Positions 1 through 8,487 of a stretch of 64,000 nt of DNA are shown piece after piece (within the stretch, counting starts at the first letter, position 1; each line of letters begins with the position of its first letter). The position numbers and the translations under genes are program-made. This DNA is from Streptomyces sp. CA-278952 (GTDB taxonomy: Bacteria > Actinomycetota > Actinomycetes > Streptomycetales > Streptomycetaceae): the NCBI RefSeq assembly GCF_028747205.1, contig NZ_CP112880.1, positions 3,472,001 to 3,536,000 on the forward strand. Direction: 5' to 3'. Below the pieces are notes generated by a model. The model was not told where the DNA came from. It was given only the letters and a program-made list of their open reading frames with translations, and ran no database searches.

Positions 1-486
1 ATGATGATCCCGCCGCAGCTCGGCGTGATCCCGCTCTTCATGCTGATCGCCGAGCTCCAGTGGGTGAACCAGCTCCAGGCGGTGATCCTGCCGGGCCTGG
101 TCTCGGCGTTCGGGGTGTTCTTCATGCGCCAGTACCTGGTGCAGTCGCTGCCGGACGAGCTGATCGAGGCGGCCCGGGTGGACGGGGCGTCGACGGCCCG
201 GATCTTCTGGTCGATCGTGATCCCGATCGCGCGGCCGGGGATGGCGGTGCTCGGGATGCTCACGTTCATGACGGCGTGGAACGACTTCTTCTGGCCGATC
301 ATCGCGCTGTCCTCGCAGGAGCCGACCGTGCAGGTCGCGCTGCGTCAGCTCGGCGGTGGTTACGTCAACGACCAGTCGGTGATCATGGCCGGCACGCTGC
401 TCGGCACACTGCCCGTGCTGCTGGTCTTCGGCCTGCTGGGCCGGCAGATCGTCGGCGGCATCATGCAGGGCGCGGTCAAGGGCTGA
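1..486 (+). CDS. Carbohydrate ABC transporter permease, 5' end outside window
   Basis: This is the C-terminal part of a MalG/CebG-type inner-membrane permease that carries sugars across the membrane together with a partner permease, a binding protein and an ATPase. The visible 161 residues contain the permease EAA loop (E-A-A-x3-G around residues 57-63, followed by a Pro near residue 78), which docks on the ATPase, flanked by hydrophobic spans, and the usual short C-terminus. The reading frame is open at base 1, so the start of the gene lies upstream; the ATG at base 1 is probably internal. The next gene is a family 1 beta-glucosidase in the same direction, as in the Streptomyces ceb (cellobiose) locus, so cellobiose or another beta-glucoside is the likely substrate. 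The substrate is inference from the neighbour only. Confidence 0.9.
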   Translation: MMIPPQLGVIPLFMLIAELQWVNQLQAVILPGLVSAFGVFFMRQYLVQSLPDELIEAARVDGASTARIFWSIVIPIARPGMAVLGMLTFMTAWNDFFWPIIALSSQEPTVQVALRQLGGGYVNDQSVIMAGTLLGTLPVLLVFGLLGRQIVGGIMQGAVKG

Positions 487-543
487 CGCCGAACGCCGAT
501 CCGCCCTGCGGGACCCCCCTCCCTGCGGGGCCGCCCGCCCTTG

Positions 544-611
544 CTGCGGGCCCCGCCTCTCCCTGCGGGCCCCGGCTCTCCCTGCGGGCCCCGCCCCTCC
601 TGCGGGCCCCC
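544..611. repeat. 18-19 bp tandem repeat between permease and beta-glucosidase
   Basis: About three and a half near-identical copies of a unit beginning CTGCGGGCCCC lie head to tail at 544, 563, 582 and 600. The repeats fill most of the 156-bp gap between the permease stop and the beta-glucosidase start. No CebR-type palindrome is visible here. The function is unknown; slippage-derived repeats are common in such GC-rich gaps. Confidence 0.7.
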
Positions 612-642
612 GCCCCCTCCCTCACCTCTGGAGTGTCAGTCC

Positions 643-2067
643 ATGACCGCTGTCGATGCCCGTCCGGCGAACTCCGCGGGTCCCCGCCCCGACACCGTGG
701 CGGAACTCCGCTTCCCCACCGCGTTCCGCTGGGGGACCGCCACCGCCGCCTACCAGATCGAGGGCGGAGCCACCGAGGGCGGCCGTACGCCGTCCATCTG
801 GGACACCTTCAGCCGGACGCCCGGCAAGGTGCGCAACGGCGACACCGGGGACATCGCCGCCGACCATCTGCACCGGATGCCGGACGACGTACGCCTGATG
901 AAGGAACTGGGCGTCACCGACTACCGGTTCTCCGTCTCCTGGTCCCGGGTCCAGCCGACCGGCCGGGGCCCGGCCGTGGAGCGCGGCCTGGACTTCTACC
1001 GCCGCCTGGTGGACGAGCTGCTGGCGGCCGGGATCAGACCGGTCGCCACGCTCTACCACTGGGACCTGCCGCAGGAGCTGGAGGACGCGGGCGGCTGGCC
1101 GGAGCGGGACACCGCGCACCGGTTCGCGGAGTACGCGGGCCTGGTGGCCGGGGCGCTGGGCGACCGGGTGCCGACCTGGACGACGCTCAACGAGCCCTGG
1201 TGTGCGGCCTTCCTCGGGTACGGGAACGGGGTCCACGCCCCCGGCCGGACCAGCGACCTCGCGGCCCTGCGCGCCGCCCACCACCTGAACCTGGCGCACG
1301 GCGCGGGCGCCCGCGTCCTGCGCGACCTCCTGCCGGACACCGCCGAGATCTCCCTCACCCTGAACCTCCACGCGCTGCGCCCGCTGGCGGACACGGAGGC
1401 GGACCGGGACGCGGTGCGCCGGATCGACGCGGTGGCGAACCGGATCTTCCTGGACCCGGTCTTCCACGGCCGGCTGCCGCAGGACCTGGTCGAGGACACG
1501 GCGGAGGTGACGGACTGGTCGTTCGTCCGGGACGGCGACCTGGAGGTGACGTCGACGCCGATCGACTCGCTGGGCATCAACTACTACTCCCCCAGCGTGG
1601 TTTCGTCGGGCACGTCGGAGTCCCCGTCGCCGTGGGCGGGCGCGGAACAGCACGTGGCGTTCACCCCGGCGGCCGGCCCGCGCACCGCGATGGACTGGCC
1701 GGTCGACGCGAACGGCCTGTACGAGCTGCTGACCCGCCTCCGCGACGAACTCCCCTCCGTGCCGCTGCTGGTGACGGAGAACGGGGCGGCGTACGACGAC
1801 TACGCCGACCCGGAGGGCGAGGTCCACGACCCGGAGCGGGTGGCGTACCTGGACGCCCACCTGGCGGCGGTGCACCGGGCGATCGCGGACGGGGTGGACG
1901 TACGCGGATACTTCCTGTGGTCGCTGCTGGACAACTTCGAGTGGGCGTACGGCTACAGCAAGCGGTTCGGCATCGTGCACGTGGACTTCGCGTCCCAGCG
2001 CCGCACGGCGAAGGACAGCGCGCGGTGGTACGCGGAGGTGATCGCGCGGGGCGGCCTGGAGCGCTGA
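643..2067 (+). CDS. bglC: Family 1 glycoside hydrolase, beta-glucosidase
   Basis: This 474-residue cytoplasmic enzyme is expected to split cellobiose and other beta-glucosides to glucose by the GH1 retaining mechanism. The signature residues are present: the N-E-P acid/base triplet (Glu184, in TLNEPW) and the T-E-N-G nucleophile motif (Glu379). N-terminal [12 protein letters not shown] and C-terminal [12 protein letters not shown] match the family's sugar-binding segments. The length is normal for GH1. The ATG at 643 follows a GGAG-like ribosome site (TGGAGTGTCAGTCC); a longer open frame from 541 would add only repeat-encoded residues. It sits directly after a sugar permease, as bglC does after cebEFG. 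The symbol is given by analogy to that arrangement, and the exact substrate range is not shown by sequence. Confidence 0.93.
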   Translation: MTAVDARPANSAGPRPDTVAELRFPTAFRWGTATAAYQIEGGATEGGRTPSIWDTFSRTPGKVRNGDTGDIAADHLHRMPDDVRLMKELGVTDYRFSVSWSRVQPTGRGPAVERGLDFYRRLVDELLAAGIRPVATLYHWDLPQELEDAGGWPERDTAHRFAEYAGLVAGALGDRVPTWTTLNEPWCAAFLGYGNGVHAPGRTSDLAALRAAHHLNLAHGAGARVLRDLLPDTAEISLTLNLHALRPLADTEADRDAVRRIDAVANRIFLDPVFHGRLPQDLVEDTAEVTDWSFVRDGDLEVTSTPIDSLGINYYSPSVVSSGTSESPSPWAGAEQHVAFTPAAGPRTAMDWPVDANGLYELLTRLRDELPSVPLLVTENGAAYDDYADPEGEVHDPERVAYLDAHLAAVHRAIADGVDVRGYFLWSLLDNFEWAYGYSKRFGIVHVDFASQRRTAKDSARWYAEVIARGGLER

Positions 2068-2635
2068 ACCGGGGACGGGGAGTGCGGGGCGGCTGACGGC
2101 CGCCTGCTGCCTGCCGGTCACGGCTTACGGGTACGGGTACGGGTTGCGTAGGGGCTCGGGGCGGCATGCGCTCCGGGCCCCGACGCGTGTCGGGGGGCTG
2201 CTCGGGGTGCGCCCGGGTCCTGCGGGCGGTGTGCCCGGCCGAACAGTACGGGCGATGAGAATTTTCTCCCGGAATCGGCCGGGCTAATTTCGGCCGGATG
2301 AAGCACCGGTGAAGTCCCCCGCACGGGCGGGTAGCAGGTGTGGAGGGCGACGGCGCACCCGCATGGCCCGAAGAGGCCGTGGGAGCAGGGCCCGACCGAC
2401 GCCCCCGGCTCGCGACGGGACCAGGAGCCGGGAGAAACGGGGCTGCTCAGCCGAGGGGCGGACCGGAGCCCGTCCGTGCCGGTGAGCCGGGTGGCGGCCC
2501 CATCGGCACGGCCGGCTCCGATCGTCTCCGCGGCTGATCTGGCGGGCGTCGGGCGCGCGGCCAACCAACTCCCTTGGCCCCGGTGCAACTTGGCGCGAAT
2601 CCGTTGCCTCTGACAGAGGCCGCTCCGTACGCCTC
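2068..2635. other. Intergenic stretch with no recognisable gene
   Basis: Open frames exist on both strands but none has a plausible ribosome site, family motif or coding character. The stretch contains several short GC-rich inverted repeats (for example around 2360-2385) that could form RNA structure. I compared it by eye with cobalamin, TPP, glycine and c-di-AMP riboswitch cores and found no convincing match. Confidence 0.5.
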
Positions 2636-2671
2636 TTGACCTCCGGACCCCCGTCCGTATGGTCTAGACCA
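2636..2671 (+). promoter_or_regulatory. Promoter overlapped by a DasR-type (dre) operator
   Basis: TTGACC (2636-2641), a 16-bp spacer and TATGGT (2658-2663) form a promoter facing right. The perfect 12-bp palindrome TGGTCTAGACCA (2660-2671) overlaps the -10 box. It matches the core of the dre site bound by the GntR regulator DasR, which controls chitin and N-acetylglucosamine genes in Streptomyces. No chitinase, chitin-binding or sugar-transport gene follows; the next gene, about 290 bp downstream, is a DoxX-family protein. Confidence 0.8.
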
Positions 2672-2760
2672 AGCAGTGAGAGGCAGTCGGCGGTGGTGGT
2701 CACGCGCCGCCCCTGCCTCGGCCACATACCCGGCCAGGCGCGTTCGACCTCACCTTACGA

Positions 2761-2805
2761 ATCCTCCAGATCCTCCAGATCCCCCAGATCCCCCAGATCC
2801 TCCAG
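2761..2805. repeat. Five tandem 9-bp repeats
   Basis: Five units of ATCCYCCAG follow one another without gaps (2761, 2770, 2779, 2788, 2797). They lie in the presumed leader between the dre promoter and the DoxX gene. In one frame they would encode Pro-Pro-Asp repeats, but that frame has no credible start. Similar 9- or 10-bp tandem arrays occur elsewhere in this window. Confidence 0.85.
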
Positions 2806-2963
2806 CCGAGGAGAACCCCAGGGCACAGCGAGAGGCCCGACACCCCGTGCGCCGAAGCGACAAGAGCCGACGCTTCCCGCAAACGCCCCACAGGCGCCCG
2901 CGCACCCGCGCGGACCGCCCATGCACGCTTTCCCACCCCCACGGACACAGCGGGAGATCGCAC

Positions 2964-3560
2964 ATGAGGAGCCACACCGCCGAGCCGAGCCTTCCCCCGC
3001 CCGGCAGCGCACCTGAACCTCTGTCCCACCGGCCCCGGTTCGCCCGCGAACGCCCGGCGACCACCGGAGCCCGAGCAGCCCTTCAACGGCTGGCCGACCA
3101 CGTCAACGCGCGCGCCGTCGTCCTGTTGAGGGTGACCGTCGGGATCGTCTTCCTCGGCTTCGGCGTCCTGAAGCTGTTCCCCTCGGCCAGCCCCGCCGAG
3201 CAACTGGCCGTCGACGCGGCCACGAAGATGACCCTGGGCCTCGTACCGGAGACAGTGCTGCTGCTCTCCCTCGCGGCAGTGGAGACGGCCATCGGGATCG
3301 GTCTGATCGCCGGGGGCCGCCTGCTGCGCCCTGCCCTCGTCGCGTTCTTCCTCCACATGGGCGGCGTGTTCTCGACGCTCGTCCTCCTGCCCGACGCGAT
3401 GTGGCAGCCCCACTCCCCCGCGCCGACCATGGAAGGGCAGTACGTCGTCAAGAACGTGGTCCTGGTGGCCGTGTGCCTGATCGTGGCCGCTGACGCGTGG
3501 GGCAGCGGGTCCAGCTCGTCACGGCGGCCGGACGGTACCGACCGAACACCGCCGGGGTGA
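2964..3560 (+). CDS. DoxX family membrane protein
   Basis: This 198-residue protein has a polar N-terminal 50 residues and then about four hydrophobic spans with the DoxX hallmark near the first one (LRVTVGIVFLGFGVLKLF). DoxX-type proteins sit in the cytoplasmic membrane and are linked to quinone or redox processes, but most have no defined reaction. The ATG at 2964 is chosen because GGGAG lies 8 bases upstream; the open frame reaches back to 2676 but reads through the 9-bp repeat array there. It is transcribed towards the MFS gene that follows on the other strand. The only promoter seen upstream is the dre-overlapped one at 2636, so DasR control is possible but unproven. Confidence 0.8.
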   Translation: MRSHTAEPSLPPPGSAPEPLSHRPRFARERPATTGARAALQRLADHVNARAVVLLRVTVGIVFLGFGVLKLFPSASPAEQLAVDAATKMTLGLVPETVLLLSLAAVETAIGIGLIAGGRLLRPALVAFFLHMGGVFSTLVLLPDAMWQPHSPAPTMEGQYVVKNVVLVAVCLIVAADAWGSGSSSSRRPDGTDRTPPG

Positions 3561-3641
3561 AGGGAGCCCGGCCCCCCCCCACCCTCGGACTGCTCCGGCA
3601 CGACAGTGTCAGCACCCATGGCAGCACCAGCACCAGCCCCG

Positions 3642-3684
3642 CCCCTGCCCCGCCCCCGCGACAGCAACGGGGACGGGGCAGGGG
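3642..3684. terminator. Probable bidirectional terminator
   Basis: An 11-bp perfect inverted repeat (CCCCTGCCCCG at 3642-3652 and its complement at 3674-3684) lies between the convergent DoxX and MFS genes. There is no T-run, which is usual in Streptomyces. Confidence 0.55.
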
Positions 3685-3722
3685 GGCGGCGACGGGGACT
3701 GGGGCAGGGACGGGGCCGGCGA

Positions 3723-5186
3723 TCAGCCGGCGTGGACCGGCACCTCGGCGAGCTGCTGCGGGGTGACCGAGGGGCGCGGGCCGCGGAGCATGGTCGCCGC
3801 GACGATCGCCGCGACCACCAGGGTGACGGCGGTGGCGAGGAACACCGCGGAATAGCCCTCGGTGAGGGCGGCTCCCCGGCCGGAGCCGGCCGCGGCGGAC
3901 CGTTCGACGGCGCCGAGGTAGATCGTGGTGAACACCGAGAGACCCACGCATCCGCCGATCTGCATGGCGGAGTTGACCAGGGCCGATGCCGCGCCCGCGT
4001 CGTGGTGGCCGACGCCGGCGAGCGCGACGTTCTGTACCGGGATGATCACGAACGCGATCCCGATGCCCACGACCACGAGGCCGCCGAACACCTCCGTCCA
4101 GTAGCTCCCGTCGGCCGTGACGAAGGTCAGCCACACCATCCCGGCCGCGGCGATCAGCGGCCCACCGGTCATCAGGACACGCGGCCCCCGGGTGGGCAGC
4201 AGCCTGGCGGCCACGGGCGCGGTGATCATCGTCGCGAAGGTCATCGCGAGGCTCGCGAGTCCGGCGAGCAGCGGGGAGAGCCCGAGCACGATCTGGAGGT
4301 GGAACATCAGGTAGAGAGTCATCCCGATGTAGACGGCGCCGATGGCCGCCTGGATGAGGAACGCTCCGGCCCGGGCGCGGTCACGCACGACCCGCAGCGG
4401 CAGCAGCGGCTGCGCGACGCGGGACTCGATCCACACGAACACCACGAGCAGCACCAGGCCGGCGGCGAGGAAGCCGATGGTGTCCGGCTCGGTCCATCCG
4501 GACTCGGCCAGGGTGAACCCGTAGACCAGGGCGGCCAGGCCGAGGGTGACGGCGAGGGTGCCCCAGATGTCGTACCGGTTGTCGCCCTCGACCCGGCTCT
4601 CGGAGACGAACAGCAGCGCGCCGATCAGGCCGACGACGGCGAAGACGATGTTGACCAGCAGGCACCACCGCCAGTCGGCGTACTCGGTCAGGACGCCGCC
4701 CAGCGCCAGGCCCACCGCGGCACCGGTGCCGGCGACGGTGCCGAAGACCGCGAACGCCGTTCCGCGCTCGCGCCCGGCCGGGAACGTGACCGTCAGCAGA
4801 GCGAGCGCGGCGGGGGCCAGCAGCGCCGCGAAGGCGCCCTGGAGGCCGCGCGCCGCGATCAGCTCGGTCCCGCTCTGCGCGAGACCGCCCCAGACGGAGG
4901 CTGCGCCGAACCCGAGCATCCCGACCATGTAGCTGCGCTTGCGCCCCCAGTAGTCGGCGACGCGTCCGCCGAGCAGCAGCAGCGCGCCGAACGCCAGGAC
5001 GTAGGCGGTGATGACCCACTGCCGCTCGGTGTCGCTCAGCTCCAGTTCGAGCTGGGCCTGGGGCAGGGCCACGTTGACGATGGTCGCGTCGAGCACGACC
5101 ACCAGCTGTGTCAGGGCGATCACCGCGAGCGCCCACCATCGGCGGGGATCGGGGGCGGAGGGCTGGGAGGGCAGGGGGACAGACAT
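3723..5186 (-). CDS. MFS drug exporter, DHA2 (EmrB/QacA) family
   Basis: This 487-residue membrane protein is a proton-coupled exporter of the 14-helix DHA2 group. It has motif A after helix 2 (GGRVADYWGRKRS), the family motif LDATIVNVALP in helix 1 and a GTVAGTGAAVGLALGGVL stretch around helix 5 resembling antiporter motif C. The length is typical. The ATG at 5186 has a strong GGAGG ribosome site, but that site is the 3' arm of an 11-bp hairpin (see 5190-5230). No regulator gene is adjacent, which is unusual for this class, so leader-RNA control may replace it. The substrate cannot be read from sequence; an antibiotic or dye is likely from the family. Confidence 0.93.
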   Translation of the reverse strand: MSVPLPSQPSAPDPRRWWALAVIALTQLVVVLDATIVNVALPQAQLELELSDTERQWVITAYVLAFGALLLLGGRVADYWGRKRSYMVGMLGFGAASVWGGLAQSGTELIAARGLQGAFAALLAPAALALLTVTFPAGRERGTAFAVFGTVAGTGAAVGLALGGVLTEYADWRWCLLVNIVFAVVGLIGALLFVSESRVEGDNRYDIWGTLAVTLGLAALVYGFTLAESGWTEPDTIGFLAAGLVLLVVFVWIESRVAQPLLPLRVVRDRARAGAFLIQAAIGAVYIGMTLYLMFHLQIVLGLSPLLAGLASLAMTFATMITAPVAARLLPTRGPRVLMTGGPLIAAAGMVWLTFVTADGSYWTEVFGGLVVVGIGIAFVIIPVQNVALAGVGHHDAGAASALVNSAMQIGGCVGLSVFTTIYLGAVERSAAAGSGRGAALTEGYSAVFLATAVTLVVAAIVAATMLRGPRPSVTPQQLAEVPVHAG

Positions 5187-5189
5187 GAA

Positions 5190-5230
5190 GAAACCTCCGG
5201 GGTTCTGTCCAGATGAGCGCCGGAGGTTTC
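5190..5230 (-). promoter_or_regulatory. Leader hairpin masking the MFS gene's ribosome binding site
   Basis: In the MFS transcript the upstream arm GAAACCTCCGG (5230 to 5220) is perfectly complementary to CCGGAGGTTTC (5200 to 5190), with a 19-nt loop. The second arm contains the GGAGG ribosome site, 8 bases before the ATG at 5186. A plausible -10 box (TAGATT, about 5298-5293) would give a leader near 100 nt. This is the layout of translational attenuation. I could not find a clear short leader peptide in the remaining leader. Confidence 0.75.
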
Positions 5231-5346
5231 AAGCCTCGGACCGGACACCGGAAGGCGGGGTCCGACCACCTCGACCACGGGGCCGAGCCCAACAATCTAA
5301 CCACCGGTCTCCGCCTGGTCCGCGCCATGTACGGCCGTGATCCGTC

Positions 5347-5388
5347 TCATACTTCCGGTGAGGCCGTTCATACCTCCGGTGTGGCCGT
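5347..5388. repeat. 21-bp tandem duplication across a gene's stop codon
   Basis: Two adjacent 21-bp units (5347-5367 and 5368-5388) match at 19 of 21 positions. The right-hand unit encodes the last six codons and stop of the membrane protein on the minus strand; the left-hand unit repeats them, again ending in TGA, just beyond the real stop. Confidence 0.85.
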
Positions 5389-6492
5389 CCTGGTCCGCAC
5401 AGCGCACCCCGAGGCCGGGGCGGGCCTGTCGCGCTCCGTCGCGACGGGGACGGGGCGGGTGCGGGCCCAGTACGAGCGGGTGGCGGCGACCAGGGCGCAT
5501 CCGTAGACGCCGAACGCGACCATGCCGATCCAGCCGACCAGCAGCGCGTCGCCGGGCGAGGAGAAGTCGCCCTGGCGCACCGTGACCACGTCGGCGGTGG
5601 CCAGAGCCAGGTAGCCGGCGCCGAGCACCCCGTACGGGGCCAGGGTGGCGGCGCCCACCAGGGCCGGGACGAGAGGGAGCCTGCGGGGGACGCGCCTGCC
5701 GCGCAGCCACGGTGTCCAGCGCGGGTAGACCTGGCCCCATGGCCGGACCAGACCCCACAGCAGGAAGACGCCGAGCGCGGCCAGCAGCACGGTGCCGTCC
5801 AGGCCCCAGGACTCCAGGGTGAGCCAGATCCCCGAGGCTCCGTTGTGCTCGGAGATCGCGAGCATCTGCTCGCCGGTGTTGCCGGCGAAGGTGCCGCCGG
5901 ACACCCATACGAGCTTCATGGCCACGTAGGGCAGGAAGGCCACCGTGCCCGCGCAGGCGGCGAGTTGCACCGGCCGGGTGGCAGCGGACGGGGCCGGTGG
6001 CTCGGCCTCGACCGCTACGGTCGCGGCGCCAGGGCCGCCGGCGGCCCGGGCAGTGGTCGCGAGCAGCAGGCACCCGGTCGCCGCCAGGGCGTGGTTCGCG
6101 GCGGCCGGCGCACTGTCCACCCCCTGGCCGAACATCAGCGTGATGACGTCCATCAGCAGGCCGAACGCGGCGATCCCGGCCAGTACGCAGGTCACCCACA
6201 GCAGTGCGCGCAGGCCCGGCCGCACCCCGTACCGCGTCACCGCGCCGGAGGCCGCCGCGGCCAGCATCCCCACCACCACGACCGCCCAGCTCAGCGCCGG
6301 GGAGGCCGGAGTGTCGCCCATGGAGAACAGTGGCGTTCCCCCCAGCGCGCACACCAGGCCGAAGCCCGCGTACGCCACCGCCCATACGGTCGTGGCCCGG
6401 TCCACCCGGCACCGCCACCGCTGCCACCCCGCGCGCCGGAGCGCCCTCGTACGCGCCTCGGCCCCTGTCTCCGCTACTGCTTCGGCCTCCAT
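5368..6492 (-). CDS. Multi-pass membrane protein, unknown function
   Basis: This 374-residue protein has about eight hydrophobic spans and no catalytic motif I recognise. The start is set at the ATG at 6492, which removes 22 basic residues of an upstream open frame with no ribosome site. A central segment (W-G-Q-V-Y-P-R-W followed by LRGRRVPRRLPLVPA) closely resembles a segment of the membrane protein at 50600-51619 (R-W-G-E-V-F-P-R-W, then LRGRRVPLSLAVVPA), so the two are paralogues of one family. The last codons are tandemly duplicated beyond the stop. It lies between the MFS exporter and an oxidoreductase, all on the minus strand but with spacing that argues against a single operon. Confidence 0.75.
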   Translation of the reverse strand: MEAEAVAETGAEARTRALRRAGWQRWRCRVDRATTVWAVAYAGFGLVCALGGTPLFSMGDTPASPALSWAVVVVGMLAAAASGAVTRYGVRPGLRALLWVTCVLAGIAAFGLLMDVITLMFGQGVDSAPAAANHALAATGCLLLATTARAAGGPGAATVAVEAEPPAPSAATRPVQLAACAGTVAFLPYVAMKLVWVSGGTFAGNTGEQMLAISEHNGASGIWLTLESWGLDGTVLLAALGVFLLWGLVRPWGQVYPRWTPWLRGRRVPRRLPLVPALVGAATLAPYGVLGAGYLALATADVVTVRQGDFSSPGDALLVGWIGMVAFGVYGCALVAATRSYWARTRPVPVATERDRPAPASGCAVRTRTATPEV

Positions 6493-6612
6493 GGACCGAA
6501 CATCGCACCGGCAGAGCCGTGTGCCATCAACCGCCGGAACGAGCCGCCTCCCCCGCACGGTGATCCGCCCTCGTCCTACCGGCCCCCTTCGCGAAAAGGC
6601 CGGTGGCGTCCT

Positions 6613-7560
6613 TCACGTCAGGTGAATCACGTGCTTGCCCCGCACCCCACCCGCCTCCAGTGCGCGGTGGGCGGCGGCGATGTCCGCCAGCGGGTGGACC
6701 GTGTCGACGACGGGGCGCAGGTCCCCTCGTTCCACGTACCCGGCCAGCTCGGCGAGCAGGTCGTGCTTCGGATTGCCGCTGAAGAAGCGGACCCGCCGGC
6801 GGCCTTGAACGGCCGAGCCTGCGATATAGCCGATGCTCCGGACCGGACGATCGATGTCGAACGCGATGGACACCAGCCGACCGCCGCTCGCCAACCGCTG
6901 CTGCAGCGCGCGGTGTTCGGTGCCGACCGTGTCCAGGACGACGTCGAAACGGTCCAGGCCGGCCAGGGGAGTCGCCCGGTGGTCCACGGCCTCGTCCGCG
7001 CCCAGGTCACGGACGAAGCCGAGGTTCTTCGCGCTCGCGAGGCCGGTGACGTGCGCGCCGAGGGCCTTGCCGAGCTGTACGGCGACGCTGCCCACGCCGC
7101 CGGAGGCCCCGCGCACGAGGAGGCGTTCACCCGCCCGTAGACGGGCTTTGTCGCGCAGGGCGGTGAGGGAAGTGGTGCCGCCGGCCACGAGCGAGACGGA
7201 CTCGGTCAGGGTGACGTTCTCGGGGGCGTACGCGATCTGGCGCGGGCGGACCGAGACGTACTCGGCCGCGCTGCCGAAGGTGCGCCCCAGGAGGCCCCAC
7301 ACCCGGTCTCCAGCTCGCAGACCGGTGACCGACGCGTCCACTTCGGCGACCTCGCCGGCGAAGTCGAGGCCGGCCCGCTGCGGGAAGCGGCGGCCGGTGA
7401 CCAGGCGGATCTTCCCGGCACGGCCGTGCAGCTCGCCGCCGTTGACGCTCGCCGCGTGGACCCGGACCAGCACCTCGCCCGGCCCGCGTACCGGCACCGG
7501 CACCCGGCCCTCGTAGAGGACCTCGGGCGGTCCATAGCTGTCGTAGAGCGCAGCGCGCAT
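6613..7560 (-). CDS. Zinc-free MDR/quinone oxidoreductase family protein
   Basis: This 315-residue protein belongs to the medium-chain dehydrogenase/reductase superfamily, quinone-reductase branch. The N-terminal GroES-like domain (RVPVPVRGPGEVLVRVHAASVNGG) is followed by a Rossmann NADPH fold with the GASGGVGSVAVQLGKALGA glycine motif at about residues 146-164. No catalytic zinc ligands are visible, so an NADPH-dependent reduction of quinones or activated alkenes is expected. The start is the ATG at 7560 because the alignment with the family begins there (MRAALYDSYGPPEVL); the frame is open for 35 more codons without a ribosome site. It is divergent from a TetR gene, with a shared operator-like inverted repeat between them, so the TetR protein probably represses it. 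Confidence 0.9.
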   Translation of the reverse strand: MRAALYDSYGPPEVLYEGRVPVPVRGPGEVLVRVHAASVNGGELHGRAGKIRLVTGRRFPQRAGLDFAGEVAEVDASVTGLRAGDRVWGLLGRTFGSAAEYVSVRPRQIAYAPENVTLTESVSLVAGGTTSLTALRDKARLRAGERLLVRGASGGVGSVAVQLGKALGAHVTGLASAKNLGFVRDLGADEAVDHRATPLAGLDRFDVVLDTVGTEHRALQQRLASGGRLVSIAFDIDRPVRSIGYIAGSAVQGRRRVRFFSGNPKHDLLAELAGYVERGDLRPVVDTVHPLADIAAAHRALEAGGVRGKHVIHLT

Positions 7561-7644
7561 GTCGTTCACGATGGAGGTTCCTGTCCTGTTCCGTCGGTGT
7601 GTCGTACGTCCTCTTCGCCTTCCTCGCGTTCCACGGTAGGCGGC

Positions 7645-7668
7645 TAAACGGAAGACCCCCTCCATTTA
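7645..7668. promoter_or_regulatory. Likely TetR operator
   Basis: TAAACGGA (7645-7652) and TCCATTTA (7661-7668) form an inverted repeat with 7 of 8 positions complementary and an 8-bp spacer. It lies in the 124-bp gap between the divergent oxidoreductase and TetR genes, 17 bases before the TetR start. Position and size fit a TetR-family autoregulatory operator. Confidence 0.6.
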
Positions 7669-7684
7669 CCCTAAAGTGAGAGAC

Positions 7685-8359
7685 ATGCTGGCTCAGCCTT
7701 CTCACAACCCGCCACCGACCGGTTCGGGCCCTGCCACCGACGCCCTCCGGGCGGACGCCCGGGAGAACCGGGAACGCATCCTGCGGGCCGCCCGCGAAGC
7801 GTTCGCGCTGCACGGCATCGACGTGCCGATCAGCGCGATCGCGCGGCGGGCGGGAGTAGGTGTCGCCACCCTCTACCGGCGCTTCCCCAGCCGGGGCCTG
7901 CTGATCACCGAGGCGTTCGCCGAGCAGCTCGCCGAGTGCGCGGGCGTACTGGACGAGGCACTGGAGGACCCGGACCCGTGGCGCGGCTTCTGCACGGTGC
8001 TCCGGAAGGTATGCGCGATGCAGGCCGCCGACCGGGGCTTCACCCACGCGTTCCTGTCCCGCTTCCCGGGCGAGACGGCCTACGCCGGGGAGCGCGACCG
8101 GGCGGAGGAAGGGCTCGCGCTGCTGGTGCGGCGGGCACAGGAGGCGGGAGCGCTGCGCCCGGACTTCGACGTCTCCGACGTGGTGCTGGTACTGCTGGCC
8201 AACAGCGGCGTGGTGAACGGGACAGGCCCGGAGGCCGCCGCAGCGTCCCGCCGACTGGTCGGCTACCTGCTGGAATCCTTCCGGGCGACGCCCTTGAACC
8301 ACTCGCTCCCACCGGTCGCGGAGCTGGAGTTGGACCGGCTCTATCAAACACCGGGGTAA
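7685..8359 (+). CDS. TetR/AcrR family transcriptional regulator
   Basis: This 224-residue repressor has the TetR N-terminal HTH at about residues 28-75 (ENRERILRAAREAFALHG, then ISAIARRAGVGVATLYRRFPSR), a near-canonical match. The C-terminal ligand-binding part ends in a SBD-like helix set with no obvious ligand clue. The ATG at 7685 is preferred over the GTG at 7676; a weak AGAG lies just before it and the -10-like sequence is very close, so translation may be nearly leaderless. It is divergent from the oxidoreductase at 6613-7560, the natural target, and the operator-like repeat at 7645-7668 lies between them. The inducer is unknown. Confidence 0.93.
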   Translation: MLAQPSHNPPPTGSGPATDALRADARENRERILRAAREAFALHGIDVPISAIARRAGVGVATLYRRFPSRGLLITEAFAEQLAECAGVLDEALEDPDPWRGFCTVLRKVCAMQAADRGFTHAFLSRFPGETAYAGERDRAEEGLALLVRRAQEAGALRPDFDVSDVVLVLLANSGVVNGTGPEAAAASRRLVGYLLESFRATPLNHSLPPVAELELDRLYQTPG

Positions 8360-8487
8360 ACACCCTTCCCTCGATCGAACTCCAGTACTTCACAGCGCAC
8401 CCGTACTGGCCAAATAGCCGACGTGACACCGTTGTTGGCCTGGGCGTCACTGGTAAGTTGGACCACCCAGGAGGGGAGGTCGGCAGC

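Noticed and set aside
2280..2480. Possible cobalamin-type riboswitch before the DoxX gene
   Set aside because: A CCGGTGAAGTCC-like stretch is present but the B12 box and the other conserved blocks are not, and the distance to the next gene is large.
3606..5216. Long plus-strand open frame opposite the MFS exporter
   Set aside because: It is the mirror of a high-GC gene: very rich in Gly/Arg/Asp/His, no ribosome site, no domain. The MFS protein on the other strand is unambiguous.
5213..5506. Small plus-strand gene divergent from the MFS exporter (possible MarR regulator)
   Set aside because: The frame lacks an HTH pattern and overlaps the MFS leader hairpin and the 3' end of the minus-strand membrane gene.
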